In this document: positions 33,804 to 44,624 of the stretch, in pieces
How the letters are laid out: every line of letters begins with the position of its first letter
Numbering within the stretch: the first letter of the stretch is position 1
Assembly: GCF_030656115.1 (NCBI RefSeq)
Contig: NZ_JAUSOO010000129.1
Coordinates: 62,001-126,000, forward strand
Reading direction: 5' to 3'
Source: Hydrogenophaga sp.
Lineage (GTDB): Bacteria > Pseudomonadota > Gammaproteobacteria > Burkholderiales > Burkholderiaceae_C
Length of the DNA: 64,000 nt
The notes under the pieces: generated by a model
What the model saw: only the letters and a program-made list of their open reading frames with translations
What the model was told of the DNA's origin: nothing
Databases searched by the model: none
Made by a program: the position numbers and the translations under genes

Positions 33804-35003
33804 ATGCTGGAACGACACGACATTGAAGCCGCCGCCCAACGCCTGAGGGGCCAGGTACTGGACACGCCCTTTGTGGAATCGCGCACCATTTCTCAGCTCA
33901 CCGGCTGCCAGGTGTTCTTGAAGTTTGAGAACCTGCAGTACACCGCATCGTTCAAAGAGCGCGGCGCGTGCAACAAGCTCTCGCAGTTGAGCGCCGACGA
34001 GCGTGCCCGGGGCGTGGTGGCCATGAGCGCGGGCAACCACGCGCAAGGCGTGGCGTACCACGCGCAGCGGCTGGGCATTCGCGCGGTGATCGTCATGCCG
34101 CGCTTCACGCCGGGCGTGAAGATTGACCGCACCCAGGGCTTTGGGGCCGAGGTGGTGCTGCACGGCGACACGCTGGACGAAGCGCGGGCCCACGCCTACA
34201 CGCTGGCACAGCAGCAGGGCCTGGTGTTTGTGCATCCCTACGACGATGCGGCCATTGTGGCGGGCCAGGGCACGGTGGCGCTGGAAATGTTGCGCCAGCA
34301 GCCCGACCTGGACACGCTGGTGGTGGCGGTGGGCGGTGGCGGCCTGATCGCCGGCATGGCCACGGTGGCGCGTGCGGTGCGGCCCGACATCGAAATCATC
34401 GGCGTGCAGACCGAGCGTTTTCCGGCCATGTACAACGCCATCAAGGGCACGCACCTGCCGCAGGGCAGCAGCACCATTGCCGAGGGCATTGCCGTGGGCA
34501 CGCCGGGTCTCATCACCCGGGCCATCATCCAGGACAAAGTGAACGACCTGGTGCTGGTGGACGAGGGCGACATTGAGCAGGCCATCGTGATGCTGTTGGA
34601 GATTGAAAAAACGCTGGTGGAAGGTGCGGGTGCCGCCGGTTTGGCGGCGGTGTTGAAGTATCCCGAGCGCTTCGCAGGCAAGCGTGTGGGCCTGGTGCTG
34701 TGCGGCGGCAACATCGACCCGCTGCTGTTGGCCTCCATCATCGAACGCGGCATGGTGCGTGCCGGGCGGCTGGCGCGCATTCAGGTGAACGCGCGCGACG
34801 TGCCGGGCAACCTGGCCCGCATCACCGGCATCGTGGCCGAAGCGGGTGCCAACATCGACGAGGTGCACCACCAGCGCGCCTTCACGTTGCTGGCGGCGCA
34901 AAACGTGGCCATTGAACTGGTGCTGCAAACGCGCGGGCGCGAGCACATTGCGCTGGTGATCAAGCGCCTGCAAGAGGCGGGTTTCGATACCGTACTGCCG
35001 TAA
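33804..35003 (+). CDS. ilvA: Threonine ammonia-lyase (PLP-dependent) with C-terminal ACT domain
   Basis: A 399-residue fold-type II PLP enzyme that deaminates threonine to 2-oxobutyrate. The PLP-binding lysine is K51 in YTASFKERGACNKL, a serine-rich AMSAGNHAQGVAYHA loop follows, and the glycine-rich phosphate loop is VVAVGGGGLIAGMA. Residues about 320-399 form a single ACT domain (RIQVNARDVPGNLARITGIVAEAGANIDEVHHQRAF). Length and one ACT domain fit the shorter biodegradative/IlvA-like group rather than the 500-residue biosynthetic enzyme. The ATG at 33804 is preferred over an in-frame codon six triplets upstream. Confidence 0.9.
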   Translation: MLERHDIEAAAQRLRGQVLDTPFVESRTISQLTGCQVFLKFENLQYTASFKERGACNKLSQLSADERARGVVAMSAGNHAQGVAYHAQRLGIRAVIVMPRFTPGVKIDRTQGFGAEVVLHGDTLDEARAHAYTLAQQQGLVFVHPYDDAAIVAGQGTVALEMLRQQPDLDTLVVAVGGGGLIAGMATVARAVRPDIEIIGVQTERFPAMYNAIKGTHLPQGSSTIAEGIAVGTPGLITRAIIQDKVNDLVLVDEGDIEQAIVMLLEIEKTLVEGAGAAGLAAVLKYPERFAGKRVGLVLCGGNIDPLLLASIIERGMVRAGRLARIQVNARDVPGNLARITGIVAEAGANIDEVHHQRAFTLLAAQNVAIELVLQTRGREHIALVIKRLQEAGFDTVLP

Positions 35004-35200
35004 GGCTTGCGCGGCCAGAGCTGCCCGCCGCCACTCCCCTGGTTGCGCGCCTTGGGCGTATGTGACAGCAATTCGACGTCTTTGGCTGTTTTCGCCTTTT
35101 TTCCAACGCGATCAGCGACTATCCCGTTTCACTGGGTTGACGCACACCCCTGTGCTCTGCATCATGGGGCGGTGTCTAACACCAACCTGGAGGAATCATC

Positions 35201-36661
35201 ATGAACACAAACGCCTTGTGGGACTCGTTGCAAAGTACGTTGGGCAGCCATATACCGCAGCTGCTGGGGGCGCTGGCCATTTTTGTGCTGGGCTGGCTGA
35301 TCGCGGTGGTGGTGCGCGCGGCCGTGCGCAAAAGCCTGGGCTTCGCCGGTTTGAACCACCGGTTTGGCAAGCTCACCGGCACCGGAATCGACATCGAAGG
35401 CGCGCTGGCGCTGGGCCTGTTCTGGGTGGTGATTTTGCTCACCCTGGTGGCGGTGTTCAACTCACTGAACCTGGCCATTGTGTCGGGCCCGTTCTCGGCG
35501 TTGGCCACCGAACTGTTTGCCTACGCGCCGCGTGTGCTGGGCGGTTTGGTGCTGGCGTTGGTGGGCTGGTTGGTGGCGAGCATGGTGCGGGCCCTCACGC
35601 AAAAGGTGCTGGACAAAACCACGCTGGACGAGAAATTGTCTGAGCACGCTGGCATGGCGCCCATCAGCGAAGGCTTGGCCAGCGCCCTGTTCTGGCTGGT
35701 TGTTTTGCTGTTTGTGCCGGCCGTTTTGGGTGCGCTGGACATGGACGGTTTGCTCGACCCGCTGCGCGCCATGGTGACCCAAACGCTGAGCATGCTGCCC
35801 AACGCCCTGGGCGCCTTCATCATCGGCGGCGTGGGCTGGATCGTGGCCACCGTGCTGCGCAACCTCACCACCCAACTGAGCCGCACGGCGGGTGTGGACA
35901 AGCTGGGCGGGCCAGCCGGACTGACGGCGTCGGTCCGCTTGTCCAGCGCCATCGGCATGCTGGTGTTTGTGGCGGTGTTTCTGCCGTCGCTGATTGCGGC
36001 GCTGGACGCCCTGAAGATCGAAGCCATCTCGCGCCCCGCCACCGACATGCTGGCCCTGCTGCTGCAAGCTGTACCACACCTGATTGCCGCTGCGCTCATT
36101 CTGGTGGTGACCTGGCTGGTGGGCTCGTTTGCCAGCAAGCTGCTCGCCAGCCTGCTGGCCACACTGGGTTTTGACACTTTGCCGGCCCGCATCGGCATGG
36201 GCCATGCCTTTGAGAGCACCCCGGCGTCCACCGCCGTGGGGCGGGTGGCGCTGTTTTTTGCCATGCTGTTTGCCAGCGTGGAAGCGGCCAGCCAGCTCGG
36301 CTTTGCGCAGGTGAGCGAGATCGTGGCCACCTTCATCCGCTTTGGTGGCGACATCTTGCTGGGCTCGGTGATTCTGGTGATGGGCTTCTGGTTGGCGAAT
36401 GTGGCCCACGACGCGATCGACCGTGCCAGCGGCCCCGGCACCAAAGGCTTGGCCCGCATCGGGCGCTACGCCATTCTGGCGCTGGTGGTCGCCATGGGCC
36501 TGCGCGCCATGGGCATTGCCGACGACATCGTGAACCTGGCGTTTGGTCTCACCCTGGGCGCCGTGGCCGTGGCCGTGGCGCTGGCTTTTGGGCTGGGCGG
36601 GCGCGAGGCCGCCGGCAAAATGATGGACCATTGGCTGACCCAACTTCGCAGCAAGGAATGA
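35201..36661 (+). CDS. CmpX-like mechanosensitive-channel-family membrane protein
   Basis: A 486-residue inner-membrane protein with about ten hydrophobic helices arranged as repeated 'conserved TM helix' units (for example ALAIFVLGWLIAVVVRAAVRKSL, LGGLVLALVGWLVASMVRAL, IIGGVGWIVATVLRNL, LILVVTWLVGSFASKLLASL). The C-terminus AVAVALAFGLGGREAAGKMMDHWL resembles the pore-lining MscS helix. The Pseudomonas homologue CmpX influences envelope stress and c-di-GMP levels. A GGAGGAATCATC ribosome-binding site precedes the ATG. The thioesterase follows 4 bp downstream and is probably co-transcribed. Confidence 0.85.
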   Translation: MNTNALWDSLQSTLGSHIPQLLGALAIFVLGWLIAVVVRAAVRKSLGFAGLNHRFGKLTGTGIDIEGALALGLFWVVILLTLVAVFNSLNLAIVSGPFSALATELFAYAPRVLGGLVLALVGWLVASMVRALTQKVLDKTTLDEKLSEHAGMAPISEGLASALFWLVVLLFVPAVLGALDMDGLLDPLRAMVTQTLSMLPNALGAFIIGGVGWIVATVLRNLTTQLSRTAGVDKLGGPAGLTASVRLSSAIGMLVFVAVFLPSLIAALDALKIEAISRPATDMLALLLQAVPHLIAAALILVVTWLVGSFASKLLASLLATLGFDTLPARIGMGHAFESTPASTAVGRVALFFAMLFASVEAASQLGFAQVSEIVATFIRFGGDILLGSVILVMGFWLANVAHDAIDRASGPGTKGLARIGRYAILALVVAMGLRAMGIADDIVNLAFGLTLGAVAVAVALAFGLGGREAAGKMMDHWLTQLRSKE

Positions 36662-36665
36662 TCCG

Positions 36666-37115
36666 ATGACCGAATCCACCACCACCATCGCTCCGCTCAC
36701 GCCGGTTCCTGTCACAACCCACACGCTGCAGCAAGCGCTGGCCGACTGGTTTGCGCCCTGGGTACAAGCCTTGGGGTTGACGGTGGAGTCGTTTTCCGAT
36801 GGCGTGGTGACCCTGAGCTTGCCGCACAGCGATCGGCTCAGCCGTGTGGGCGGCATGGTGTGCGGCCAGGCGCTCATGTCGGCGGCCGACACCGCCATGG
36901 TGCTGGCCATCGTGACCCGCCTGGGCAACCAGCGACCCATGACCACGGTGCAACTGAACACGAGCTTTCTCAAGCCCCTGTCCAACCAGGACGCGCTCGT
37001 CACGGCGCGCATCATCCGGGCCGGCAAAAGCCTGGTGTTTGGCGAAATTGACATCAGTGGCGCGCGCGATGGTCAGAGCGTGTGCCGCGCCAGCACCACC
37101 TATGCGCTGCTGTAG
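36666..37115 (+). CDS. PaaI-family hotdog-fold thioesterase
   Basis: A 149-residue single hotdog-fold domain. The central helix region reads RVGGMVCGQALMSAADTAMVLAI, with the GG and D of PaaI-type thioesterases, and VQLNTSFLKPL is the following strand. These hydrolyse acyl-CoA thioesters, including phenylacetyl-CoA in PaaI itself. The gene begins 4 bp after the CmpX-like gene. No substrate can be assigned; it may be a general CoA-recycling enzyme. Confidence 0.87.
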   Translation: MTESTTTIAPLTPVPVTTHTLQQALADWFAPWVQALGLTVESFSDGVVTLSLPHSDRLSRVGGMVCGQALMSAADTAMVLAIVTRLGNQRPMTTVQLNTSFLKPLSNQDALVTARIIRAGKSLVFGEIDISGARDGQSVCRASTTYALL

Positions 37116-37190
37116 CCCCGGTTTTTTTCGCGCAACGGCGGTGTCTGCCCTAAAATCCAGCGCAGTTTTGTTCATTCCTCTGGAGAACCC

Positions 37191-37334
37191 ATGTCCCACC
37201 ACGATCACGACAGCCACAAAGACCAGCCGCAAGATGTGGTGGAGTCCATCGTTCCCCTGATGCCCATCGTCCTGCCGGTGGCTGGCGCTGTGCTGATCTT
37301 CCTGCTGGCCTTCATCGCTGTCTTCATGGCTTGA
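37191..37334 (+). CDS. Small single-span membrane protein (47 aa)
   Basis: A 47-residue protein: a His/Asp-rich cytoplasmic start (MSHHDHDSHKD), an acidic linker, then one hydrophobic helix (IVLPVAGAVLIFLLAFIAVFMA). A TGGAGA ribosome-binding site lies 6 nt before the ATG, a TAAAAT -10-like hexamer is about 38 bp upstream, and a strong terminator follows 20 bp after the stop. Together these make it a genuine stand-alone gene despite its size. No family was recognised; the His cluster suggests metal contact. Confidence 0.78.
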   Translation: MSHHDHDSHKDQPQDVVESIVPLMPIVLPVAGAVLIFLLAFIAVFMA

Positions 37335-37354
37335 GCGTCCTGCGTCAGCCCGCC

Positions 37355-37389
37355 AGGCCGAACGCCCATCCGGGCCTTCGGCCTTTTTC
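37355..37389 (+). terminator. Rho-independent terminator of the 47-aa gene
   Basis: An outer stem AGGCCGAA (37355-37362) with TTCGGCCT (37377-37384), an inner GCCC/GGGC stem, then TTTTC. It is 20 bp after the small gene's stop. Confidence 0.85.
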
Positions 37390-37727
37390 ATGGGCGTGAC
37401 GCAGAGCGCAAGCACCCGGTCGCACCGGGTTCTGCGCCCAAAGTTCATACGTCATAAGCATTAAGTTATGCTGGTTTTGCATGTAACTTGCCCGTAACTG
37501 ACCCGGTGCTTTCATAAAATCAAGCGTGTAGGCCGACACGCGGATCAAAATTTGGGTTCACCCATCCCTTTTTTTCCTTCGTGCTGCATCCGCAACCCGT
37601 ACAGCAGCCCCGAGCGCCGACCGTCTTTTTTGCACAAGAGTGCCCCACAGCCGCCCGCCGCCTTTCCCGGCCTGCGGCTGTTGGTGTCTCTTGGGCTTGC
37701 CGCTTTACAAACTTTGGAGCTTCTCCT

Positions 37728-39602
37728 ATGAATTCACCCGTGATGCAGGGACTCAACCTCAATACCCCCGCCTATGTGAAAAACGCCAAGTTGGTTGCCT
37801 GGGTGGCCGACATGGTGGCCCTGTGCAAGCCCGAGACCGTTTACTGGTGCGATGGCAGCGACGCCGAGTACGACCGCCTGTGCCAGCAACTGGTGGACGC
37901 GGGGACCTTCAAACGGCTTGACCCGGTCAAGCGCCCCAATAGCTTCCTGGCCTGCTCCGACCCGTCGGACGTGGCCCGTGTGGAAGACCGCACCTACATC
38001 TGTTCCGAGAAAAAAGAAGACGCCGGCCCGACCAACAACTGGATGGCCCCGGCCGAGATGCGCCAAACGCTGCAGCCCCTGTTTGACGGCTGCATGCAAG
38101 GCCGCACGATGTACGTGGTGCCGTTCAGCATGGGCCCACTGGGATCGCACATTGCCCACATCGGCGTGGAGCTGACCGACAGCGCCTACGTGGCGGTGAA
38201 CCAGAAGCTGATGACCCGCATGGGCAAGGCCGTCTTTGACGTGCTCGGCACCGATGGCGAGTTCGTGCCCTGCATGCACACCGTGGGCGCACCGCTGGCC
38301 GCCGGCGAAACGGACACCACCAGCTGGCCTTGCAACCCCAAGGTGAAGTACATCGTTCACTACCCCGAGACCCGTGAAATCTGGAGCTACGGCTCGGGTT
38401 ACGGTGGCAACGCATTGCTGGGCAAAAAGTGCCTGGCGCTGCGCATTGCTTCGAGCATGGGCCGTGACCAAGGCTGGCTGGCCGAGCACATGCTGATTTT
38501 GGGCGTGACCAACCCCGAGGGCAAGAAGTACCACGTGGCAGCGGCTTTCCCCAGCGCCTGTGGCAAGACCAACTTCTCCATGCTGGTGCCGCCCGAAGCG
38601 GGTTTTGCCGGCTGGAAAGTCACCACCATCGGTGACGACATCGCCTGGATCAAGCCCCGCGCCGACGGCAAGCTGGTGGCCATCAACCCCGAAGCGGGCT
38701 ACTTCGGCGTGGCCCCCGGCACCAACATGCACACCAACCCGAACTGCATGCTGTCGCTGAACAAAAATGTGATCTTCACCAACGTGGCGCTGACCGATGA
38801 CGGCGACGTGTGGTGGGAAGGCATGGAGAAGGACACGGGCACCGTGCCCGAGCACCTGATCGACTGGCAAGGCAAGGACTGGACGCCCCAGATCGCCAAA
38901 GAAACCGGCGCCAAAGCCGCCCATCCCAACTCGCGTTTCACCGTGGCCGCACAAAACAACCCGGCCTTGGACCCGCAGTGGGACGATGCCGATGGCGTGG
39001 TCATTGACGCGTTCATCTTCGGCGGCCGCCGTTCGACCACCGTGCCGCTGGTGACCGAAGCCCGCACCTGGATGGAGGGCGTCTACATGGCCGCCACCAT
39101 GGGTTCCGAGACCACCGCAGCCGCCTTTGGTGCGCAGGGCGTTGTGCGCCGCGACCCGTTTGCCATGCTGCCGTTCTGCGGTTACAACATGAGCGACTAC
39201 TTCCAGCACTGGCTCGACATGGAGCACAAGCTGGAGAGTCTGGGCCACACGCTGCCCAGCATCTTCTGCGTGAACTGGTTCCGCAAGGACGCGGCGGGCA
39301 AGTTTGTCTGGCCCGGCTATGGCGACAACATGCGTGTGCTGAAGTGGATGATCGACCGCCTGGAAGGCCAGGCCACCGGCACCGAAACCATGTTTGGCGT
39401 GGCCCCGGCCTACGGCGAACTGAACTGGACCGGCCTGGACTTCACCGCCGAGCAGTTCAACACCGTGACCAGCATCGACAAAGCCGCCTGGGAAGAAGAG
39501 TTCAAACTGCACGAAGCGCACTTTGAGCAGCTGGCTTACCACCTGCCGCAAGCGCTGGTGGAGACCAAGGCAGACCTGGAGAAGCGCCTCGCCGCGCTGT
39601 AA
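37728..39602 (+). CDS. pckG: Phosphoenolpyruvate carboxykinase (GTP)
   Basis: A 624-residue GTP-type PEPCK converting oxaloacetate to PEP, the first gluconeogenic step. The P-loop [13 protein letters not shown] contains the reactive Cys (C278); a TTIGDDIAW metal-binding segment, [12 protein letters not shown] and [19 protein letters not shown] follow in canonical order. Length matches the family (about 600-625). The ATG at 37728 has GGAG upstream; an in-frame reading 49 codons longer is not family-like. It is monocistronic, ending at a strong bidirectional terminator. It would be needed for growth on acids such as those released by aromatic catabolism. Confidence 0.95.
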   Translation: MNSPVMQGLNLNTPAYVKNAKLVAWVADMVALCKPETVYWCDGSDAEYDRLCQQLVDAGTFKRLDPVKRPNSFLACSDPSDVARVEDRTYICSEKKEDAGPTNNWMAPAEMRQTLQPLFDGCMQGRTMYVVPFSMGPLGSHIAHIGVELTDSAYVAVNQKLMTRMGKAVFDVLGTDGEFVPCMHTVGAPLAAGETDTTSWPCNPKVKYIVHYPETREIWSYGSGYGGNALLGKKCLALRIASSMGRDQGWLAEHMLILGVTNPEGKKYHVAAAFPSACGKTNFSMLVPPEAGFAGWKVTTIGDDIAWIKPRADGKLVAINPEAGYFGVAPGTNMHTNPNCMLSLNKNVIFTNVALTDDGDVWWEGMEKDTGTVPEHLIDWQGKDWTPQIAKETGAKAAHPNSRFTVAAQNNPALDPQWDDADGVVIDAFIFGGRRSTTVPLVTEARTWMEGVYMAATMGSETTAAAFGAQGVVRRDPFAMLPFCGYNMSDYFQHWLDMEHKLESLGHTLPSIFCVNWFRKDAAGKFVWPGYGDNMRVLKWMIDRLEGQATGTETMFGVAPAYGELNWTGLDFTAEQFNTVTSIDKAAWEEEFKLHEAHFEQLAYHLPQALVETKADLEKRLAAL

Positions 39603-39672
39603 AAACACAAGAAGAAACGGTTCAGGGCACAACCTGCCCTGAAACCCGAGCCCCCGGACCATCCGTCCGGGT

Positions 39673-39709
39673 GAAAAAAAAGCCACCGGCGGAACCCGGT
39701 GGCTTTTTT
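39673..39709. terminator. Bidirectional rho-independent terminator between pckG and the convergent membrane-protein gene
   Basis: Stem AGCCACCGG (39681-39689) with CCGGTGGCT (39696-39704), a 6-nt loop, T5 on the plus strand and A8 (T8 on the minus strand) on the other side. It serves both converging genes. Confidence 0.9.
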
Positions 39710-39759
39710 GCTGGGCGGTGCCTTGTGGGCCACCGGCTCAGCGCAGGTTCACACCATGC

Positions 39760-40314
39760 TCAGATGTAGTGCAGATGCATGTTGCGGGTGCGGCTGGCGG
39801 CCATGCGCTCAATGAACGCATCCCAACCAGCAGACTTGACCGGCACCACGCCGACTTCCACGCCCAACGGTGCCAGTGCGTCGCTGAAGTCGTTGCGGTC
39901 TTCAAGCGCACGCAAACGTGCCTGCGTCAGATCTGCCATCAGCCGGGGATCGCGGTGGGCCAGCTCCCACAGACGGGCTTCGGCGCGCGCTTGTGCGATG
40001 GTTTGCGACCAACCATCGAGCGAACGCATCGCGCTGTGGGCCAAGCGGCGGGCAGCACCGGCAAACAGCGCCGAGCCGGCAAAGATCACGACCCACAGGC
40101 ACACCCAAGCCAGGAACAGGTGGCCATCGGCCCAGGTGCTGATGAGGCGGTCGGCCACCACCACCAACGCGGCCACCACGGCGGCGAGCAGCATCGCGGC
40201 AAGGCCACGGGCACCGTCAAAATGGCGACGGGCACGGTAAGTCCCGGCCTTGTTGGCCAGGGAGGACGGGTTCAGACCCAGGGATTCGGGGGTAGGAGAG
40301 AAAACGGTGCTCAT
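39760..40314 (-). CDS. Hypothetical protein with two transmembrane helices
   Basis: A 184-residue protein, not assigned to a family. Residues about 35-80 contain two closely spaced hydrophobic helices (GLAAMLLAAVVAALVVVADRL; LFLAWVCLWVVIFAGSALFAG), followed by a charged helical region (ARAEARLWELAHRDPRLMADLTQARLRALEDRNDF). The ATG at 40314 has a clear AAGGAG site. It is divergent from a LysR gene across 104 bp carrying an inverted repeat, so that regulator may control it. Its gene end meets the pckG terminator. Confidence 0.75.
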   Translation of the reverse strand: MSTVFSPTPESLGLNPSSLANKAGTYRARRHFDGARGLAAMLLAAVVAALVVVADRLISTWADGHLFLAWVCLWVVIFAGSALFAGAARRLAHSAMRSLDGWSQTIAQARAEARLWELAHRDPRLMADLTQARLRALEDRNDFSDALAPLGVEVGVVPVKSAGWDAFIERMAASRTRNMHLHYI

Positions 40315-40392
40315 GACGAACTCCTTAAAAAATGGCAAATGTCTTTTGGACAGGTGAATACTAGGGTAAACCCGCATGTCACGCCAATTTAT

Positions 40393-40418
40393 TTTTGTGA
40401 TGAATTACATTCACGAAA
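40393..40418. promoter_or_regulatory. Inverted repeat abutting the LysR start codon
   Basis: TTTTGTGA (40393-40400) and TCACGAAA (40411-40418) form a near-perfect dyad (7 of 8) ending exactly at the ATG of the LysR gene. A LysR autoregulatory or divergent-promoter operator is plausible. Confidence 0.5.
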
Positions 40419-41411
40419 ATGATAAATGAACGCAATTTTCGAACCCTCGATCTGAACCTGCTGCGGGTGTTTGACGAGGTGATGACCGAACGCAACCTCA
40501 CCCGGGCTGCGCACAACCTGGCCATGACGCAGCCGGCGGTGAGCAATGCGCTGAAGCGTCTGCGCGAGACCCTGGGCGACGAACTGGTGCGGCGATCGGG
40601 CTACGGCGTGGAGCCCACACCGGTGGCGCTGGTGCTGTGGCCCACCGTGCGCGACGCCTTGCAGCAACTGCGCGACGCCCTGGCCCCGGGCAATTTCACA
40701 CCCGGCAGTGCCCACAATGCTTTTGTGCTGGCCATGGCCGATGCCACCGCCGCCAAAATTGTGCCGGGCTTGATGGACATTCTGGAAAACGAAGCGCCGG
40801 GCGTGAACCTGCGGGTGGTGCCGCTGACCACCCGCGATCCGCGCGATTTGTTGGAATCGGGCTCGGCCGACCTGGCCATTGGCCACTTCCCGGGCGTGCT
40901 GGCCGAGCTGGGGGCCTTGCACCTGCAAGAAAACAGCCCCCGTTTTCTGTACCAGCGTCTGTACGACGGCGAATACGTGGTGGTGATGCGGCGCGGCCAC
41001 CCGTTGGCCGGCCAACCGCTGACGCTGGACAGTTACTGCGCGGCCCGCCACCTGTTGGTGAGTTTTTCAGGGCGGGCCTTTGGTTTTGTGGACGAAGCGC
41101 TGGCCGGGCTGTCGCGCCAGCGCCGGGTGGTGCTGACCGTGAACCAGTTTTTCACCGCCGGGCGTGTGGTGGCCACCACCGACTTGCTGACCGTGCTGCC
41201 GCGCCACTTTGTGGAAGCCACGGGCCGCGAACACGAACTGGCCCTGAGCGAGTTGCCGTTGCCCGTACCGCCGGTGCATGTGGACGCGCTGTGGCACCGC
41301 CAGGCCTCGCACAGCAGCGCCCACCGCTGGTTGCGCCAGACGGTGGAGCGGGCGTCGGTCAGCGGATTCTTGTCTCATGAGACGCCCACCTCCAGTGGGC
41401 CTGCGCGTTGA
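40419..41411 (+). CDS. LysR-family transcriptional regulator
   Basis: A 330-residue LysR regulator of the NodD/SyrM-like branch (NFRTLDLNLLRVFDEVMTERNLTRAAHNLAMTQPAVSNALKRLRETLGDELVRR), with the effector-binding domain from about residue 95. The ATG is the first in frame and abuts an inverted repeat, leaving no room for a conventional leader, so transcription may start close to the codon. Divergent from the two-helix membrane protein, its most likely target besides itself. Confidence 0.9.
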   Translation: MINERNFRTLDLNLLRVFDEVMTERNLTRAAHNLAMTQPAVSNALKRLRETLGDELVRRSGYGVEPTPVALVLWPTVRDALQQLRDALAPGNFTPGSAHNAFVLAMADATAAKIVPGLMDILENEAPGVNLRVVPLTTRDPRDLLESGSADLAIGHFPGVLAELGALHLQENSPRFLYQRLYDGEYVVVMRRGHPLAGQPLTLDSYCAARHLLVSFSGRAFGFVDEALAGLSRQRRVVLTVNQFFTAGRVVATTDLLTVLPRHFVEATGREHELALSELPLPVPPVHVDALWHRQASHSSAHRWLRQTVERASVSGFLSHETPTSSGPAR

Positions 41412-41570
41412 GGCACCCGCACCACAATCCACACGCATGAAACACGTCAACACCGCCGGCCCCGGCGTTGCGGGCATGCGTTTCATGATCAATGCGCTGG
41501 CCAGTGAAGACAGCCAGCGCCAGAGCCGCCAATACCCCAGCGGCGACCCACCCGTGCGGCTGTTCAACCC

Positions 41571-44381
<2,811 letters not shown>

Positions 44382-44462
44382 GGGGCTCACCAGGGTTGCG
44401 AACGGAAACTGGTGAGCGCCGTTGGGGGCCGGGCAAGCCGGCAGGGCCGTGTGCGCCCGGTG

Positions 44463-44514
44463 TCTCAAGCCTGACGCCCATCCGGTGGATGGCTCGCTGC
44501 AGCGCTCCTTGAGA
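44463..44514 (-). ncRNA. S-adenosylhomocysteine (SAH) riboswitch upstream of metH
   Basis: On the minus strand the P1 stem TCTCAAG (44514-44508) pairs with CTTGAGA (44469-44463). The conserved core GGAGCGCTGCAGCGA follows the 5' strand, a P2 hairpin (GCCATCC/GGATGGGC) is next, and GTCAGGC precedes the closing strand. This matches the SAH riboswitch consensus known upstream of ahcY and metH in Burkholderiales, where SAH binding turns expression on. It lies 82 nt before the metH ATG. Confidence 0.85.
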
Positions 44515-44624
44515 GGAGCGTGATTTTAGCCGGTGCAGACCCAACGAGACCCGGCCGTTAAAACACAACAAATTTGTGCCGACGTAGCTTAAGCTCCATC
44601 GCTGTTCTTGCCCATCTGTGCTGC

